61,859 nucleotides of DNA from Devosia sp. (GTDB lineage Bacteria > Pseudomonadota > Alphaproteobacteria > Rhizobiales > Devosiaceae): the NCBI GenBank assembly GCA_026126125.1, contig JAHCJW010000005.1, forward strand, positions 1 to 61,859, read 5' to 3'. Position 1 is the first letter of the stretch. Every line of letters begins with the position of its first letter. The position numbers were made by a program, and so were the translations under genes. The notes under the pieces were generated by a model. The model worked only from the letters and a program-made list of their open reading frames with translations. It was not told the DNA's origin and searched no databases. Positions 1 through 8,600 of this stretch are shown piece after piece.

Positions 1-2
1 TG

Positions 3-503
3 CCGGCCGCGGGCGAAATGGTGCTGTTCGACCGCTCCTGGTATAATCGCGCCGGGGTCGAGCCGGTGATGGGCTTTTGCTCGCCCGAGCAAACCGAGCT
101 GTTTCTCGAGGAAGCCCCGCAATTTGAAAAACGCCTGACGCGCGACGGCATGCGCCTGTTCAAATTCTGGCTCTCCATCGGCCGGGAAATGCAGCTCAAG
201 CGCTTTCACGAGCGCCGCCACGACCCGCTCAAGACCTGGAAATTGTCGCCGGTCGATCTCGAGGCGCTCAACAAGTGGGACGCCTATTCCAAGGCACGCG
301 ACACCATGCTCGAGCGCACCGACAGCACCCACGCGCCCTGGACGGTGATCCGCGCCAACGACAAGAAACGTGCCCGCCTCAACGCCATCCGCACCGTGCT
401 CAACGGCTTCGATTATGCGGGCAAGGACCCGGACGAAATCGGCCGCATCGACAGAAAGATCGTCCTCAGCGCCGAGGAATTCCTGGCGATAAAGGGGGAG
501 TAG
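3..503 (+). CDS. ppk2: Polyphosphate kinase 2 (PPK2) family, C-terminal part
   Basis: The reading frame is already open at the window edge (P-A-A-G-E before the first Met), so the true start lies upstream and only about 166 C-terminal residues are visible. PPK2 enzymes transfer phosphate between polyphosphate and nucleotides in the cytoplasm. The visible [12 protein letters not shown] segment is the conserved PPK2 lid/phosphate-binding region. The [31 protein letters not shown] and [15 protein letters not shown] segments are typical of the family C-terminus. The Walker A part is outside the window, so the subclass (ADP- or AMP-preferring) cannot be told. It converges on the kinase gene at 522. 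Confidence 0.93.
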   Translation, partial: PAAGEMVLFDRSWYNRAGVEPVMGFCSPEQTELFLEEAPQFEKRLTRDGMRLFKFWLSIGREMQLKRFHERRHDPLKTWKLSPVDLEALNKWDAYSKARDTMLERTDSTHAPWTVIRANDKKRARLNAIRTVLNGFDYAGKDPDEIGRIDRKIVLSAEEFLAIKGE

Positions 504-521
504 GAGCGCTTTGCGCGCCCC

Positions 522-1433
522 CTAAACCAGCAAGTCCGGGGCCACCAGCGCGCCCTTGTGACCGATGACCACGCCGGCCACCCGATGGGCATTCTCCGCC
601 GCCTCGCGGATGGATTTGCCCATCAGCCGGGCCGAGAGATAGCCGCCGTTGAAACTGTCGCCCGCCCCGGTCGCATCCACCACCTTGGTCCCGGCGGCCG
701 GGGCGATCTTCACCCGCTCATCGGCGGTGGCGATCAGCGCCTCCTTGGCGCCGTCCTTGACCACCACTTCCTCCACCCCCAGTTCGAGATAGCGCTCGGC
801 GGTCTCTTCCACCGATTTGTCGCCGAAGAGCGGCGCTTCGTCCGAATGGGTGGGCAAGACGATGTCACAAAGGCTGGCCGCCGCCGTCAGCACCGAGGCC
901 ATGACGCGTTCGCTCGACCACAGCGCCGGCCGCAGATTGGTGTCGAAGGCGATTTTGGCGCCATTGTCGCGCGCCTTGACGATGGCGCCGAGCAGCCGGC
1001 CGCGCGCCTTGGGCGCCAGAATGGCCAGGGTAATGCCGGAGAAATACACCAGGCTCGCCCCCTCGACCGCCTGGCTCAGCGCCGCCTTGTCGTCGGCCAG
1101 CAGCTTGGCGGCCGAACTGTCGCGCCAATAGGTGAAGTGCCGGTCGCCCTTTTCCTGATGGATCATGTAGAGCCCCGGCCGCCGGTCGGGAATGGTGCCG
1201 ATATGGCTGGTGCCGATATCGTTGTCCGAGAGAAAGGCGCGGATATCGTTCGAATAGCGGTCCTTGCCGAGCGCCGTCATATAGTCGATGACGAAATCCT
1301 TGCCGAGCAGCGCGCGCAGATACCAGGCGGTATTGAGCGTATCGCCCGCGTAACCCAGCCGGTACAGGCGGTCTTCGCCGCCGCTCATCTCGATCATGCA
1401 CTCGCCGATGCTGACGATGCGCTTTTCGGCCAT
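522..1433 (-). CDS. kdgK: PfkB-family sugar kinase, likely 2-keto-3-deoxygluconate kinase
   Basis: This 303-residue protein has the ribokinase/PfkB fold. It shows the N-terminal ...SIGECMIEM and GYAGDTLNTAWYL sugar-binding segments, and a C-terminal DATGAGDSFNGG motif at about 253-264 with catalytic base D259. Family precedent favours phosphorylation of 2-keto-3-deoxygluconate with ATP, a step in sugar-acid catabolism. The ATG at 1433 is preferred over a longer frame because GGGAGA lies 7 bases upstream. It is divergent from a mannitol/fructuronate dehydrogenase gene, which supports a hexuronate or related sugar-acid pathway. Exact substrate is inferred. Confidence 0.88.
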   Translation of the reverse strand: MAEKRIVSIGECMIEMSGGEDRLYRLGYAGDTLNTAWYLRALLGKDFVIDYMTALGKDRYSNDIRAFLSDNDIGTSHIGTIPDRRPGLYMIHQEKGDRHFTYWRDSSAAKLLADDKAALSQAVEGASLVYFSGITLAILAPKARGRLLGAIVKARDNGAKIAFDTNLRPALWSSERVMASVLTAAASLCDIVLPTHSDEAPLFGDKSVEETAERYLELGVEEVVVKDGAKEALIATADERVKIAPAAGTKVVDATGAGDSFNGGYLSARLMGKSIREAAENAHRVAGVVIGHKGALVAPDLLV

Positions 1434-1526
1434 AATCCTGTCTCCCACCACTTTCCCCAAAGGCTTATGCCGCTCCGGCCTTGCCCCGGCAAGGGCCCCA
1501 TTCTAAACATCGGACACCAGGCGCAC

Positions 1527-1544
1527 CATCTTCCATACAAGATG
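1527..1544. promoter_or_regulatory. Palindrome in divergent promoter region
   Basis: Arms CATCTT and AAGATG flank a 6-base spacer (CCATAC) in the 156-base region between the divergent kinase and dehydrogenase genes. The ATACAAG half resembles half-sites of FCD-type GntR regulators, which commonly control hexuronate genes. An operator role is inference from symmetry and position only. Confidence 0.35.
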
Positions 1545-1589
1545 AAAAGTCACTATGCTGCGCGCCACACTGCTTTTCCGGAGACGAAT

Positions 1590-3062
1590 GTGACCCACCA
1601 GCGCCTCAGCCTCTCGACCCTTGCCGCGCTTACGGCCGCAACCACCCGGCCCGGCTATGACCGCGCCGGGGTGACGCCGGGCATCGTGCATCTGGGTATC
1701 GGCGCCTTTCATCGCGCCCATATGGCGGTCTATGTCGACGATCTGCTTGACGAGGACCCGAGCTGGGGCATTGTCGGCGCCAGCCTGCGCCGCCCCGACA
1801 CCAAGGAGGCGCTGGAGAAGCAGGACGGGCTCTATACGATCGCGGTGCGCGACGCGGCCGGCACCCATCCGCGTGTCATCGGCTCGATCCTCAAGGTGAT
1901 GGACGCCAATCAGGAGCGCGCGGCGCTGCTTGACCTGATGGCCAGCCCCGCCATTCGCATCGTCTCGCTCACCGTCACCGAGAAGGGCTATTGCCACGAT
2001 CCGGCCACCGGCGAACTCGATGAGCGTCATCCCGATATCGTGCACGACCTTGCCAATCCCGGCGCGCCCAAATCGGCGCCGGGCATGCTGGTCGAGGCTC
2101 TGGCCCGCCGCAAGGCGGCCGGCATTGCCCCGTTCACGGTGATGAGCTGCGACAATCTCCCCGCCAATGGCCAGACCGCCAAGCGCATCGTTAACCGCTT
2201 CGCCGCCTTGCGCGACGCGGAGCTCGGGCGCTGGGTGCAGGATGTCGCCTTCCCCTCGACCATGGTCGACCGCATCGTCCCCTCGACCACCGATGCCGAC
2301 CGGGCCGAGGTCGCCGGCCTGATCGGCGCCGAAGACGCCTGGCCGATCATGACCGAGCCGTTCACCCAATGGGTGATCGAGGATCATTTTCCCGCCGGCC
2401 GCCCGGCCTTCGAACGGGCCGGCGCGCAGCTGGTCAAAGATGTCGAGCCGTTCGAGTTGATGAAGCTGCGAATGCTCAACGGCGCGCATTCGACCATGGC
2501 CTATCTGGGCTATCTGGGAGGCTATGAGTATATCGCCGAGGTGATGGGCGACCCGTCCTATGTCAGGCTCATCCACGCATTGATGACCGAGGAGGCCATG
2601 CCGACGCTGGACATGCCGGGCACCGATCTTGGCGCCTATCGCGACCAGTTGCTGGAGCGCTTCCGCAATCCCGCGCTCAAGCACCGCACCTGGCAGATCG
2701 CCATGGATGGGTCGCAAAAACTGCCCCAGCGTCTCCTCGGCACCATTCGCGACCGGCTGGCACGGGGCCAGGACATCACCCGTCTCGCCCTCGGCGTCGC
2801 CGGCTGGATGCGCTATGTCACCGGCGTCGCCGAGGATGGCGGCGAGATCGATGTGCGCGATCCGCATGCCCTTAAAATGCACGCCATCGCCGCCGATGCG
2901 GGCGACGATCCGGGGGCCCTGTTCGAGGGGCTTGTCGCCCTCAGCGAGGTGTTCGGCACCGATCTGGCCACCAATGCGCCGTTCCGTGACGCCGTGACAG
3001 GCCATCTCGAAAGCCTGTTCGACCATGGCGCGAGGGCCACGGTCGCCAAGGTTGCGGGATAA
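1590..3062 (+). CDS. Mannitol 2-dehydrogenase / fructuronate reductase family
   Basis: A 490-residue long-chain polyol dehydrogenase that interconverts a ketose (fructose, fructuronate or tagaturonate) and its polyol or aldonate with NAD(H). GIVHLGIGAFHRAHMAVY near residues 31-48 is the Rossmann nucleotide site. KLRMLNGAH at 292-300 is the family catalytic signature K-x4-N-x2-H. The GTG at 1590 is chosen because GGAG lies 6 bases upstream and N-termini of this family start close to the TLAAL segment. An in-frame ATG at 1542 lacks such a site. The divergent KDG-type kinase suggests uronate use (UxuB-like), but mannitol dehydrogenase activity is equally possible. Confidence 0.9.
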   Translation: MTHQRLSLSTLAALTAATTRPGYDRAGVTPGIVHLGIGAFHRAHMAVYVDDLLDEDPSWGIVGASLRRPDTKEALEKQDGLYTIAVRDAAGTHPRVIGSILKVMDANQERAALLDLMASPAIRIVSLTVTEKGYCHDPATGELDERHPDIVHDLANPGAPKSAPGMLVEALARRKAAGIAPFTVMSCDNLPANGQTAKRIVNRFAALRDAELGRWVQDVAFPSTMVDRIVPSTTDADRAEVAGLIGAEDAWPIMTEPFTQWVIEDHFPAGRPAFERAGAQLVKDVEPFELMKLRMLNGAHSTMAYLGYLGGYEYIAEVMGDPSYVRLIHALMTEEAMPTLDMPGTDLGAYRDQLLERFRNPALKHRTWQIAMDGSQKLPQRLLGTIRDRLARGQDITRLALGVAGWMRYVTGVAEDGGEIDVRDPHALKMHAIAADAGDDPGALFEGLVALSEVFGTDLATNAPFRDAVTGHLESLFDHGARATVAKVAG

Positions 3063-3176
3063 GGAAAGCCCCACCCCGCGCGGCGCCGTTCAAACCCGCC
3101 GCGAGCCGCGATAAAGGCAGTTGCACCACTCGTTGCGCCATGAGATTTTGTTTGCCAGTCAAGGGAGACAAGACTT

Positions 3177-4007
3177 ATGGCCCAGAGTGCTGACCGTATC
3201 GCGGTCTCCACCTGGTCGTTGCATCGTCTGTTGGGCACGACCTATCCGCATGACCTATCCACCCCCGCCATCGGTCCGGGCGAGGAGACCTATGGCGAAG
3301 GCAGCGAGTCGCTGCTGGGCCTGCCCTCGGTCCTCGCCAATCACGGCTATCACCGGCTCGAAATCGTTTCGTTCCACATGCGCAGCCGCGACCCCGTCTA
3401 TCTGGGGGAGCTGCGCGACCAGCTCAAGGTTTCGGGCGTCACCCTGCAGACCCTGCTGATCGATGCCGGCGATATCACCGACCCCGAATGGGGGGCGCGC
3501 GATGCCGCCTGGATCGAAGGCTGGATCGATGTGGCCAATGAGCTGGGCGCGGAACATGCGCGCATCGTCGCCGGCAAGCGTCCGCCGACCCCCGAGGCCA
3601 TCGAGCGCTCGGTCGCGGCGCTGACGCGCATGGCCGCGCACAATGCCGGCTCGCCCCTGCGCCTCGTCACCGAAAACTGGCACGATCTGCTCTCCACCCC
3701 GCAGGCGGTGCATGAGGTGCTCGACCGGCTCGAGGGCAAGATCGGGCTGCTCGCCGATTTCGGCAATTGGAGCGGGGCGAGCAAATATGACGATCTCAAA
3801 TCGATCTTCGCCCGGGCCGAATTGTGCCACGCCAAGGCGAGCTTTACCAAGGGACAGCTGGACGAGGCCGATTACGGCTCCTGTCTCGCGGCGGCGGAAG
3901 AAGCGGGCTATCGCGGCCCGTACACGCTGATCTTCGATGCCGAGCATCCGGGCGAATGGACAGGATTGGGAATAGAGCGCGACTTCATTCTCTCTCGCCT
4001 CGAATAG
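3177..4007 (+). CDS. TIM-barrel sugar phosphate isomerase/epimerase
   Basis: A 276-residue protein of the xylose-isomerase-like/AP endonuclease 2 superfamily. It has an N-terminal strand VSTWSLHRLLG and metal-ligand-like segments LVTENWHD (about 161-168), LLADFGNW and LCHAKASF, and ends in FDAEHPGEW. The acidic and histidine residues fit divalent metal coordination in a cytoplasmic ketose epimerase or isomerase. GGGAGA precedes the ATG at good spacing. It follows the polyol dehydrogenase on the same strand after a 114-base gap that probably holds its own promoter. Substrate cannot be read from the sequence. Confidence 0.82.
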   Translation: MAQSADRIAVSTWSLHRLLGTTYPHDLSTPAIGPGEETYGEGSESLLGLPSVLANHGYHRLEIVSFHMRSRDPVYLGELRDQLKVSGVTLQTLLIDAGDITDPEWGARDAAWIEGWIDVANELGAEHARIVAGKRPPTPEAIERSVAALTRMAAHNAGSPLRLVTENWHDLLSTPQAVHEVLDRLEGKIGLLADFGNWSGASKYDDLKSIFARAELCHAKASFTKGQLDEADYGSCLAAAEEAGYRGPYTLIFDAEHPGEWTGLGIERDFILSRLE

Positions 4008-4017
4008 GATCGGTGCC

Positions 4018-5760
4018 ATGAGCCTGGCCCGAGCCGCCCAGCGGCGCCTGGCGCGGGCGCGCAAGACGCAACGCAGCGCGCCGGTGCTCTCGCAACTGGC
4101 CGAGGTGGCGCCCGTCGGCATGCTGGTCACCGGGCTCGAAGGGCGGGTGCGCTATCTCAACCCCGCCTTTACCCGGCTTCTGGGCCATCGGCTTGACGTA
4201 GCGGCGCCGCTCGATGGCTTCGGCCTGTTTCACCCGGACGATACCGGCGCGGCGCGGCAGCATCTGGAGCGGCTGGCGCGGGGCGAGACGGCGCGCTATC
4301 GCGGCGAACATCGTCTCGCCAACGCCAATGGCCATCCGATCTGGGTCATGCTCGCCGCCTCGCTGGCGCGGGACGCCGAGGACCGGCCCGATTGCCTCAT
4401 CATCCAGGTCACCAGCATCGAATTGCAAAAGCGCGCCGAAGAGGCGCTGGCCTATTCGGAAAGCCGATGGAATTTCGCGCTGGAAAGCGCGCGCCAGGGC
4501 GTGTGGGATCACGACATCGTCAAGGACACGATGTTCTATTCGCGCATGTGGCGGATGATGCGCGCCATTCCGCCCGACGAGGCGATCGGCAAGGACTATC
4601 AGGAGCAATGGCTGGCGCGCATCCACCCCGACGACCGCGCGCATATCATGGCCAATCTCCACCGCCAGGACGCGGGCGACGAGACGCTCGACGCGCTGGA
4701 ATATCGCGAACTGACGCGGGACGGGCGCTATATCTGGATCCTCAGCCGCGGCCGGCCGGTGGAGTGGGACGAGCACGGCAATCCCATCCGCACCCTGGGC
4801 ACCGATACCGACATCACCCATCTCAAGGCCATCGAGCATGAGCTGTCGGCCGAAAAGGAACGGCTGCGCGTGACCCTTGAGGCCATGGCCGATGGCATGA
4901 TCGCCACGGATGCCAAAGGCTGCGTCACCTTCATCAATGCGGCCGCCGAGCGCCTCATCGGCTATCGCGATGCGCAGGCGCGCGGCATCAGCGTCGATGC
5001 GATCTTTCCTGTGCGGCAGGCCGGCTCGGGACAGGTCGCCCAATGCCCGGCCCGGCTTTGCCTCGAGGAGGGGCGCACGGTGGCGGTCGAGGACGAATTG
5101 GTGCTGGTGGGGCAGGACGGCGTCCACCGCGACATCCGCTGCTCGGCCTCGCCGGTGATTTCGGGCGGGCGCATCGAAGGGTCGGTGCTGGTGTTCCAGG
5201 ATGTCACCCAGAGCCGGGCCCTGCAGCGCCAGCTGGCGCATTCGGCCAGCCATGACGCCTTGACCGGCCTGCCCAACCGCGCCGCCTTCGATCGCGCGCT
5301 CAGCGCCGCTATCGTTTCGGCCAAGAGCCGCGGCCGCCGCCATTGCCTGCTCTATATCGACCTTGATCGCTTCAAGCCGGTCAACGACACCGCCGGCCAC
5401 GCCGCCGGCGATGCTCTTTTAAAACAAGTCGCGCAGACCATTCGCGGCGTGTGCCGCGAGCATGATTTCGCCGCCCGCATCGGCGGCGACGAATTCGCCG
5501 TGCTGTTGGAGGATTGTCCGCTGGCCAATGGCATGGTGGTGGCCGAAAAGATCGTGCGGGCCATCGGGGCGCTGGTGTTTTCCTGGGTCGGGCGCGACTA
5601 TCGGATCGGCGCCAGCGTCGGGGTCACCGCCATCACCGACCAGCCCGCCTCGGCGCTGGGTTTCATGGGCGAGGCCGATGCGGCCTGCTACGCCGCCAAG
5701 GACAAGGGCCGCGGCACCGCCGCCAGCTATGCCCAGATCGCGGCGAGGCCGGAGCAATAA
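4018..5760 (+). CDS. PAS-PAS-PAS-GGDEF diguanylate cyclase
   Basis: A 580-residue soluble signalling protein. It has three PAS-like sensor segments (about 25-130, 147-265 and 280-400; the second ends in a PAC-like GTDTDITHLKAIE) followed by a GGDEF domain (about 405-575). GGDEF is intact at 489-493. An R-x-x-D inhibitory site (REHD, 480-483) sits five residues before it, so feedback by c-di-GMP is expected. There is no EAL domain, no transmembrane segment and no signal peptide. The start is 10 bases after the isomerase stop, so co-transcription is likely although no functional link is obvious. Confidence 0.93.
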   Translation: MSLARAAQRRLARARKTQRSAPVLSQLAEVAPVGMLVTGLEGRVRYLNPAFTRLLGHRLDVAAPLDGFGLFHPDDTGAARQHLERLARGETARYRGEHRLANANGHPIWVMLAASLARDAEDRPDCLIIQVTSIELQKRAEEALAYSESRWNFALESARQGVWDHDIVKDTMFYSRMWRMMRAIPPDEAIGKDYQEQWLARIHPDDRAHIMANLHRQDAGDETLDALEYRELTRDGRYIWILSRGRPVEWDEHGNPIRTLGTDTDITHLKAIEHELSAEKERLRVTLEAMADGMIATDAKGCVTFINAAAERLIGYRDAQARGISVDAIFPVRQAGSGQVAQCPARLCLEEGRTVAVEDELVLVGQDGVHRDIRCSASPVISGGRIEGSVLVFQDVTQSRALQRQLAHSASHDALTGLPNRAAFDRALSAAIVSAKSRGRRHCLLYIDLDRFKPVNDTAGHAAGDALLKQVAQTIRGVCREHDFAARIGGDEFAVLLEDCPLANGMVVAEKIVRAIGALVFSWVGRDYRIGASVGVTAITDQPASALGFMGEADAACYAAKDKGRGTAASYAQIAARPEQ

Positions 5761-5810
5761 GGGCGGCGGCGCTTTCTCCGCGTGCCCCAGCGCCTGCGGA
5801 CACCCTCACC

Positions 5811-6569
5811 TTAGCCGTAATAGACGCTGATCAGTTGGCCGCCGATGGTGTGGACGGAAATGTCCATCTCATAGATATCGGACAGCACTTCGGGGCGGAT
5901 CATCTCGGCGACCGGCCCCTGCGCCGCCACCTTGCCGTGCTTCATCGCCACGATATTGTCGGAATACCAGGAGGCGAAATTGATGTCGTGCAGCACCAGC
6001 ACCACGGTCTTGCCCAGATCGTTGGCGGCCTGGCGCAACAGCTTCATCATGCCCATGGCATGTTTCATGTCGAGATTGTTGAGCGGCTCGTCGAGCAGCA
6101 CATAGTCGGTGTCCTGGCAGAGGACCATGGCGACAAAGGCACGCTGGCGCTGGCCGCCGGACAGCTCGTCGAGAAAGCGCTCGGAGAGCGCTTCGAGATC
6201 GAGATAGCGCAAAGACCGCTCGATATGGGCCTTGTCGTCCGCCGTCAACCGGCCCTTGGAATAGGGATAGCGGCCGAAGGAGACGAGATCGCGCACGGTC
6301 AAACGCGCGGTCATGTGGTTGTCTTGCCGCAGGATCGAGAGCCGCCGCGCCAGCACATCGCCCGGGGTCTTGCTGACATCGAGCCCATCGACGGTGACGC
6401 TGCCCTTGTCCATCGCCATCAGGCGGCTGATCATGGAAAGCAGCGTCGATTTGCCGGCGCCATTGGGGCCGACGATGGACGTAACACCGCCCTTGGGCAG
6501 GCTGAGCGTGACCCCATCGACCACACAAGTCTCGCCATAGGCCTTGGTGACCTCGGAAGCAATGATCAT
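5811..6569 (-). CDS. Ferric-siderophore ABC transporter ATPase
   Basis: A 252-residue FecE/FhuC-type ATPase of a type II importer. Walker A GPNGAGKST, signature LSGGQRQR, Walker B YVLLDEP followed by LNNLD, and H-loop VLVLHD are all present. NHMTARLTVRDLVSFGRYPYSKGR is the typical Q-loop and helical region of iron-chelate importers. Its start overlaps the permease stop (ATGA), so it is the last gene of the four-gene uptake operon. The closest style is the catecholate/petrobactin group (YclP, VctC, FatE); the exact chelate is not known. Confidence 0.93.
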   Translation of the reverse strand: MIIASEVTKAYGETCVVDGVTLSLPKGGVTSIVGPNGAGKSTLLSMISRLMAMDKGSVTVDGLDVSKTPGDVLARRLSILRQDNHMTARLTVRDLVSFGRYPYSKGRLTADDKAHIERSLRYLDLEALSERFLDELSGGQRQRAFVAMVLCQDTDYVLLDEPLNNLDMKHAMGMMKLLRQAANDLGKTVVLVLHDINFASWYSDNIVAMKHGKVAAQGPVAEMIRPEVLSDIYEMDISVHTIGGQLISVYYG

Positions 6570-7564
6570 CGCGTGGCTCCACGCAGAACGAAGATAATGA
6601 AAATGATACCGCCCAAAAACTCGATGATGATCGAGAGCGCGGTATTGAACGAGAAGACCCGCTCAAGCAAGGTCTGGCCGCCCACGAGGCAGATGATGCC
6701 CAAAAGCACGGCGGCGGGTATCACCCATCTGTGCTTGCTGGTGCCGACCAGCAGATAGCCCAGCGTCGCCACCAGCAGTCCGAAAAAAGTGCGCGGGCCG
6801 ACCAGCGCGGTCGAAACCGAAACCATGACCGACACGATGACGAGCAGCGTCACCACGACCCGCTTGTAGTCGAGCCCGAGATTGACCGCGGTGGGGCGCC
6901 CCAGCGAGAGCACATCGAGCGTATGACGCATGCGGAACAGCACGAAGGACGCCACGGCGACGATGGCGTAGGAGACGATCAACAAGGAGGTGTCGACACT
7001 GCCGAAACTGGCAAACAGCGTGTCCTGCAGCACCTGGAAGGCATTGGGGTCGAGCATGCGCTGCATGAAATTGGAGAGGGAGCGGAAAAACACCCCCATG
7101 ACGATGCCGACCAGGATCAAGAGGTAGAGGCTGCGGTCGCCGCTCAGGAACAGCCACTGAAACAGAACGCCCGAAAAGCCGATCATCAGCACCAGCTTGA
7201 GGGCGAAGGCCATATTGGGGTCCATCAGCGCCAGAACCTGCGCGCCCAGGAAATAGGCGATAGCGGTCTGGATCAGGATATAGAGCTGGTCGAACCCCAT
7301 GATCGAGGGCGTCAGGATGCGGTTATTGGCAATGGTCTGGAACAGCACCGTCGATACCGCGATCGAGTAGGCGACGAGGATCAGCGCCAGGAGCTTCTTG
7401 CCGCGGAAGGGAATGACGAAGTCCCAGCCGCCCCGCGCCCCGAGCGTCATGAACAGCACGATCGAGGCCAGCGCCAAAACGGCCAATATGATCAGCACCA
7501 GCACCGGGCGCGACACGGCGAAGGCGGGACGTCGTGAGGGAACGGGCGCGCTGATCTCAGCCAT
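6566..7564 (-). CDS. Iron-chelate ABC transporter permease (second subunit)
   Basis: A 332-residue FecCD-family inner-membrane permease with about nine or ten hydrophobic helices, for example VLIILAVLALASIVLFMTLG near the N-terminus. The ATG at 7564 overlaps the end of the preceding permease gene by 8 bases, so translational coupling is likely. This start also removes an implausible Ser/Cys-rich extension that would be antisense to its neighbour. PTAVNLGLDYKRVVVTLL and TFFGLLVATLGYLLVGTSKHRWVIP match the CeuC/YclO type. Confidence 0.92.
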   Translation of the reverse strand: MAEISAPVPSRRPAFAVSRPVLVLIILAVLALASIVLFMTLGARGGWDFVIPFRGKKLLALILVAYSIAVSTVLFQTIANNRILTPSIMGFDQLYILIQTAIAYFLGAQVLALMDPNMAFALKLVLMIGFSGVLFQWLFLSGDRSLYLLILVGIVMGVFFRSLSNFMQRMLDPNAFQVLQDTLFASFGSVDTSLLIVSYAIVAVASFVLFRMRHTLDVLSLGRPTAVNLGLDYKRVVVTLLVIVSVMVSVSTALVGPRTFFGLLVATLGYLLVGTSKHRWVIPAAVLLGIICLVGGQTLLERVFSFNTALSIIIEFLGGIIFIIFVLRGATR

Positions 7565-8573
7565 TGGCGGCCCCCCGCTTGGAACGCAGCAGCATATAGA
7601 GGAAAATGAAGCTGCCGATGGTACCGACGACGACACTGATCGGAATTTCATAAGGATAGCGGATGACGCGGCCAAGAATGTCGCAGGCCAGCACGAAGCC
7701 GGCGCCCCCGATTGCGACCCAGGGCACGGTGCGGCGCATATTGTCCCCGATCAGCAGGCTCACCACATTGGGGACGATCAGCCCCAGAAACGGAATCGAT
7801 CCGACGGTGACCAGCACCACGGCGCTGACCAGCGACACGATGACCAGCCCCAACGTCATCACCGCCTTGTAGTTGACCCCCAGATTGGTGGTGAAATCCT
7901 CGCCCATGCCGGCCACGGTCAGCCGATCGGCCGAGATATAGGCGAGAATGGTGCCGGCCAGCCCAAACCAGAGCAGCTCGAAACGCCCGCGCAGCACGCC
8001 GGAGAAATCGCCGACCTCCCAGGCGAGAAGCGAGGCAAGCAGCTCGAAGCGATAGCCGAAAAACGTCGTCACCGCGCCGATCACGCCGCCGAGCATGATG
8101 CCGACAAGCGGCACGAGCAGAATATCGCGCAGCGGCACATAGCGCAGAATGCGCAGGAACAGCGCCGTGCCGGCCAGGGCGAACAGAGCCGAGACGACCA
8201 TCTTGGCCATCAAAGGCCAGCCGGGGGCGAAAATTGTGACGACGAGAAAGCCCAGCGCCGCTGATTCCATCGTGCCGGCCGTCGAGGGTTCGACGAAACG
8301 GTTGCGCACGATGATCTGCATGACGAGGCCGGAAATGGCCAGCGCCGATCCGGCCAGGACAACAGCCAGGGTGCGCGGGATGCGGCTGATCAGCAGCACT
8401 TCCATGGCGCGCCCGTCCAACCCTCCCGACACCAGGGTGGCGAGGGTGACGTCGCTGACGCCGACGAACAGGCTGACGACAGCCAGCACCAGGGTCGCCA
8501 CAAAGGCGAGGATCAGCATGCGCACGGGGCCGAGCGCCTCCGGAATCAAAATACCAAAGGCCCGGCGGGACAC
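7557..8573 (-). CDS. Iron-chelate ABC transporter permease (first subunit)
   Basis: A 338-residue FecCD-family permease. ISRIPRTLAVVLAGSALAISGLVMQ is the hallmark N-terminal segment of BtuC/FecC-like proteins. GSIPFLGLIVPNVVSLLIGDNMRRTVPW is the conserved segment before the final helices and includes the ATPase-coupling region. The frame opens with GTG at 8573 without a clear ribosome site; an ATG at 8519 is an alternative. The gene lies 27 bases after the binding-protein gene and overlaps the second permease, so the transport pore is a heterodimer made from one transcript. Confidence 0.91.
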   Translation of the reverse strand: MSRRAFGILIPEALGPVRMLILAFVATLVLAVVSLFVGVSDVTLATLVSGGLDGRAMEVLLISRIPRTLAVVLAGSALAISGLVMQIIVRNRFVEPSTAGTMESAALGFLVVTIFAPGWPLMAKMVVSALFALAGTALFLRILRYVPLRDILLVPLVGIMLGGVIGAVTTFFGYRFELLASLLAWEVGDFSGVLRGRFELLWFGLAGTILAYISADRLTVAGMGEDFTTNLGVNYKAVMTLGLVIVSLVSAVVLVTVGSIPFLGLIVPNVVSLLIGDNMRRTVPWVAIGGAGFVLACDILGRVIRYPYEIPISVVVGTIGSFIFLYMLLRSKRGAANG

Positions 8574-8600
8574 CCGCCGGACCGAAGAGCCTGAGCTCGC

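Noticed and set aside
558-1541. Long N-terminal extension of the mannitol/fructuronate dehydrogenase frame
   Set aside because: It is antisense to the KDG-type kinase; the enzyme's own N-terminus and a ribosome site place the start at 1590.
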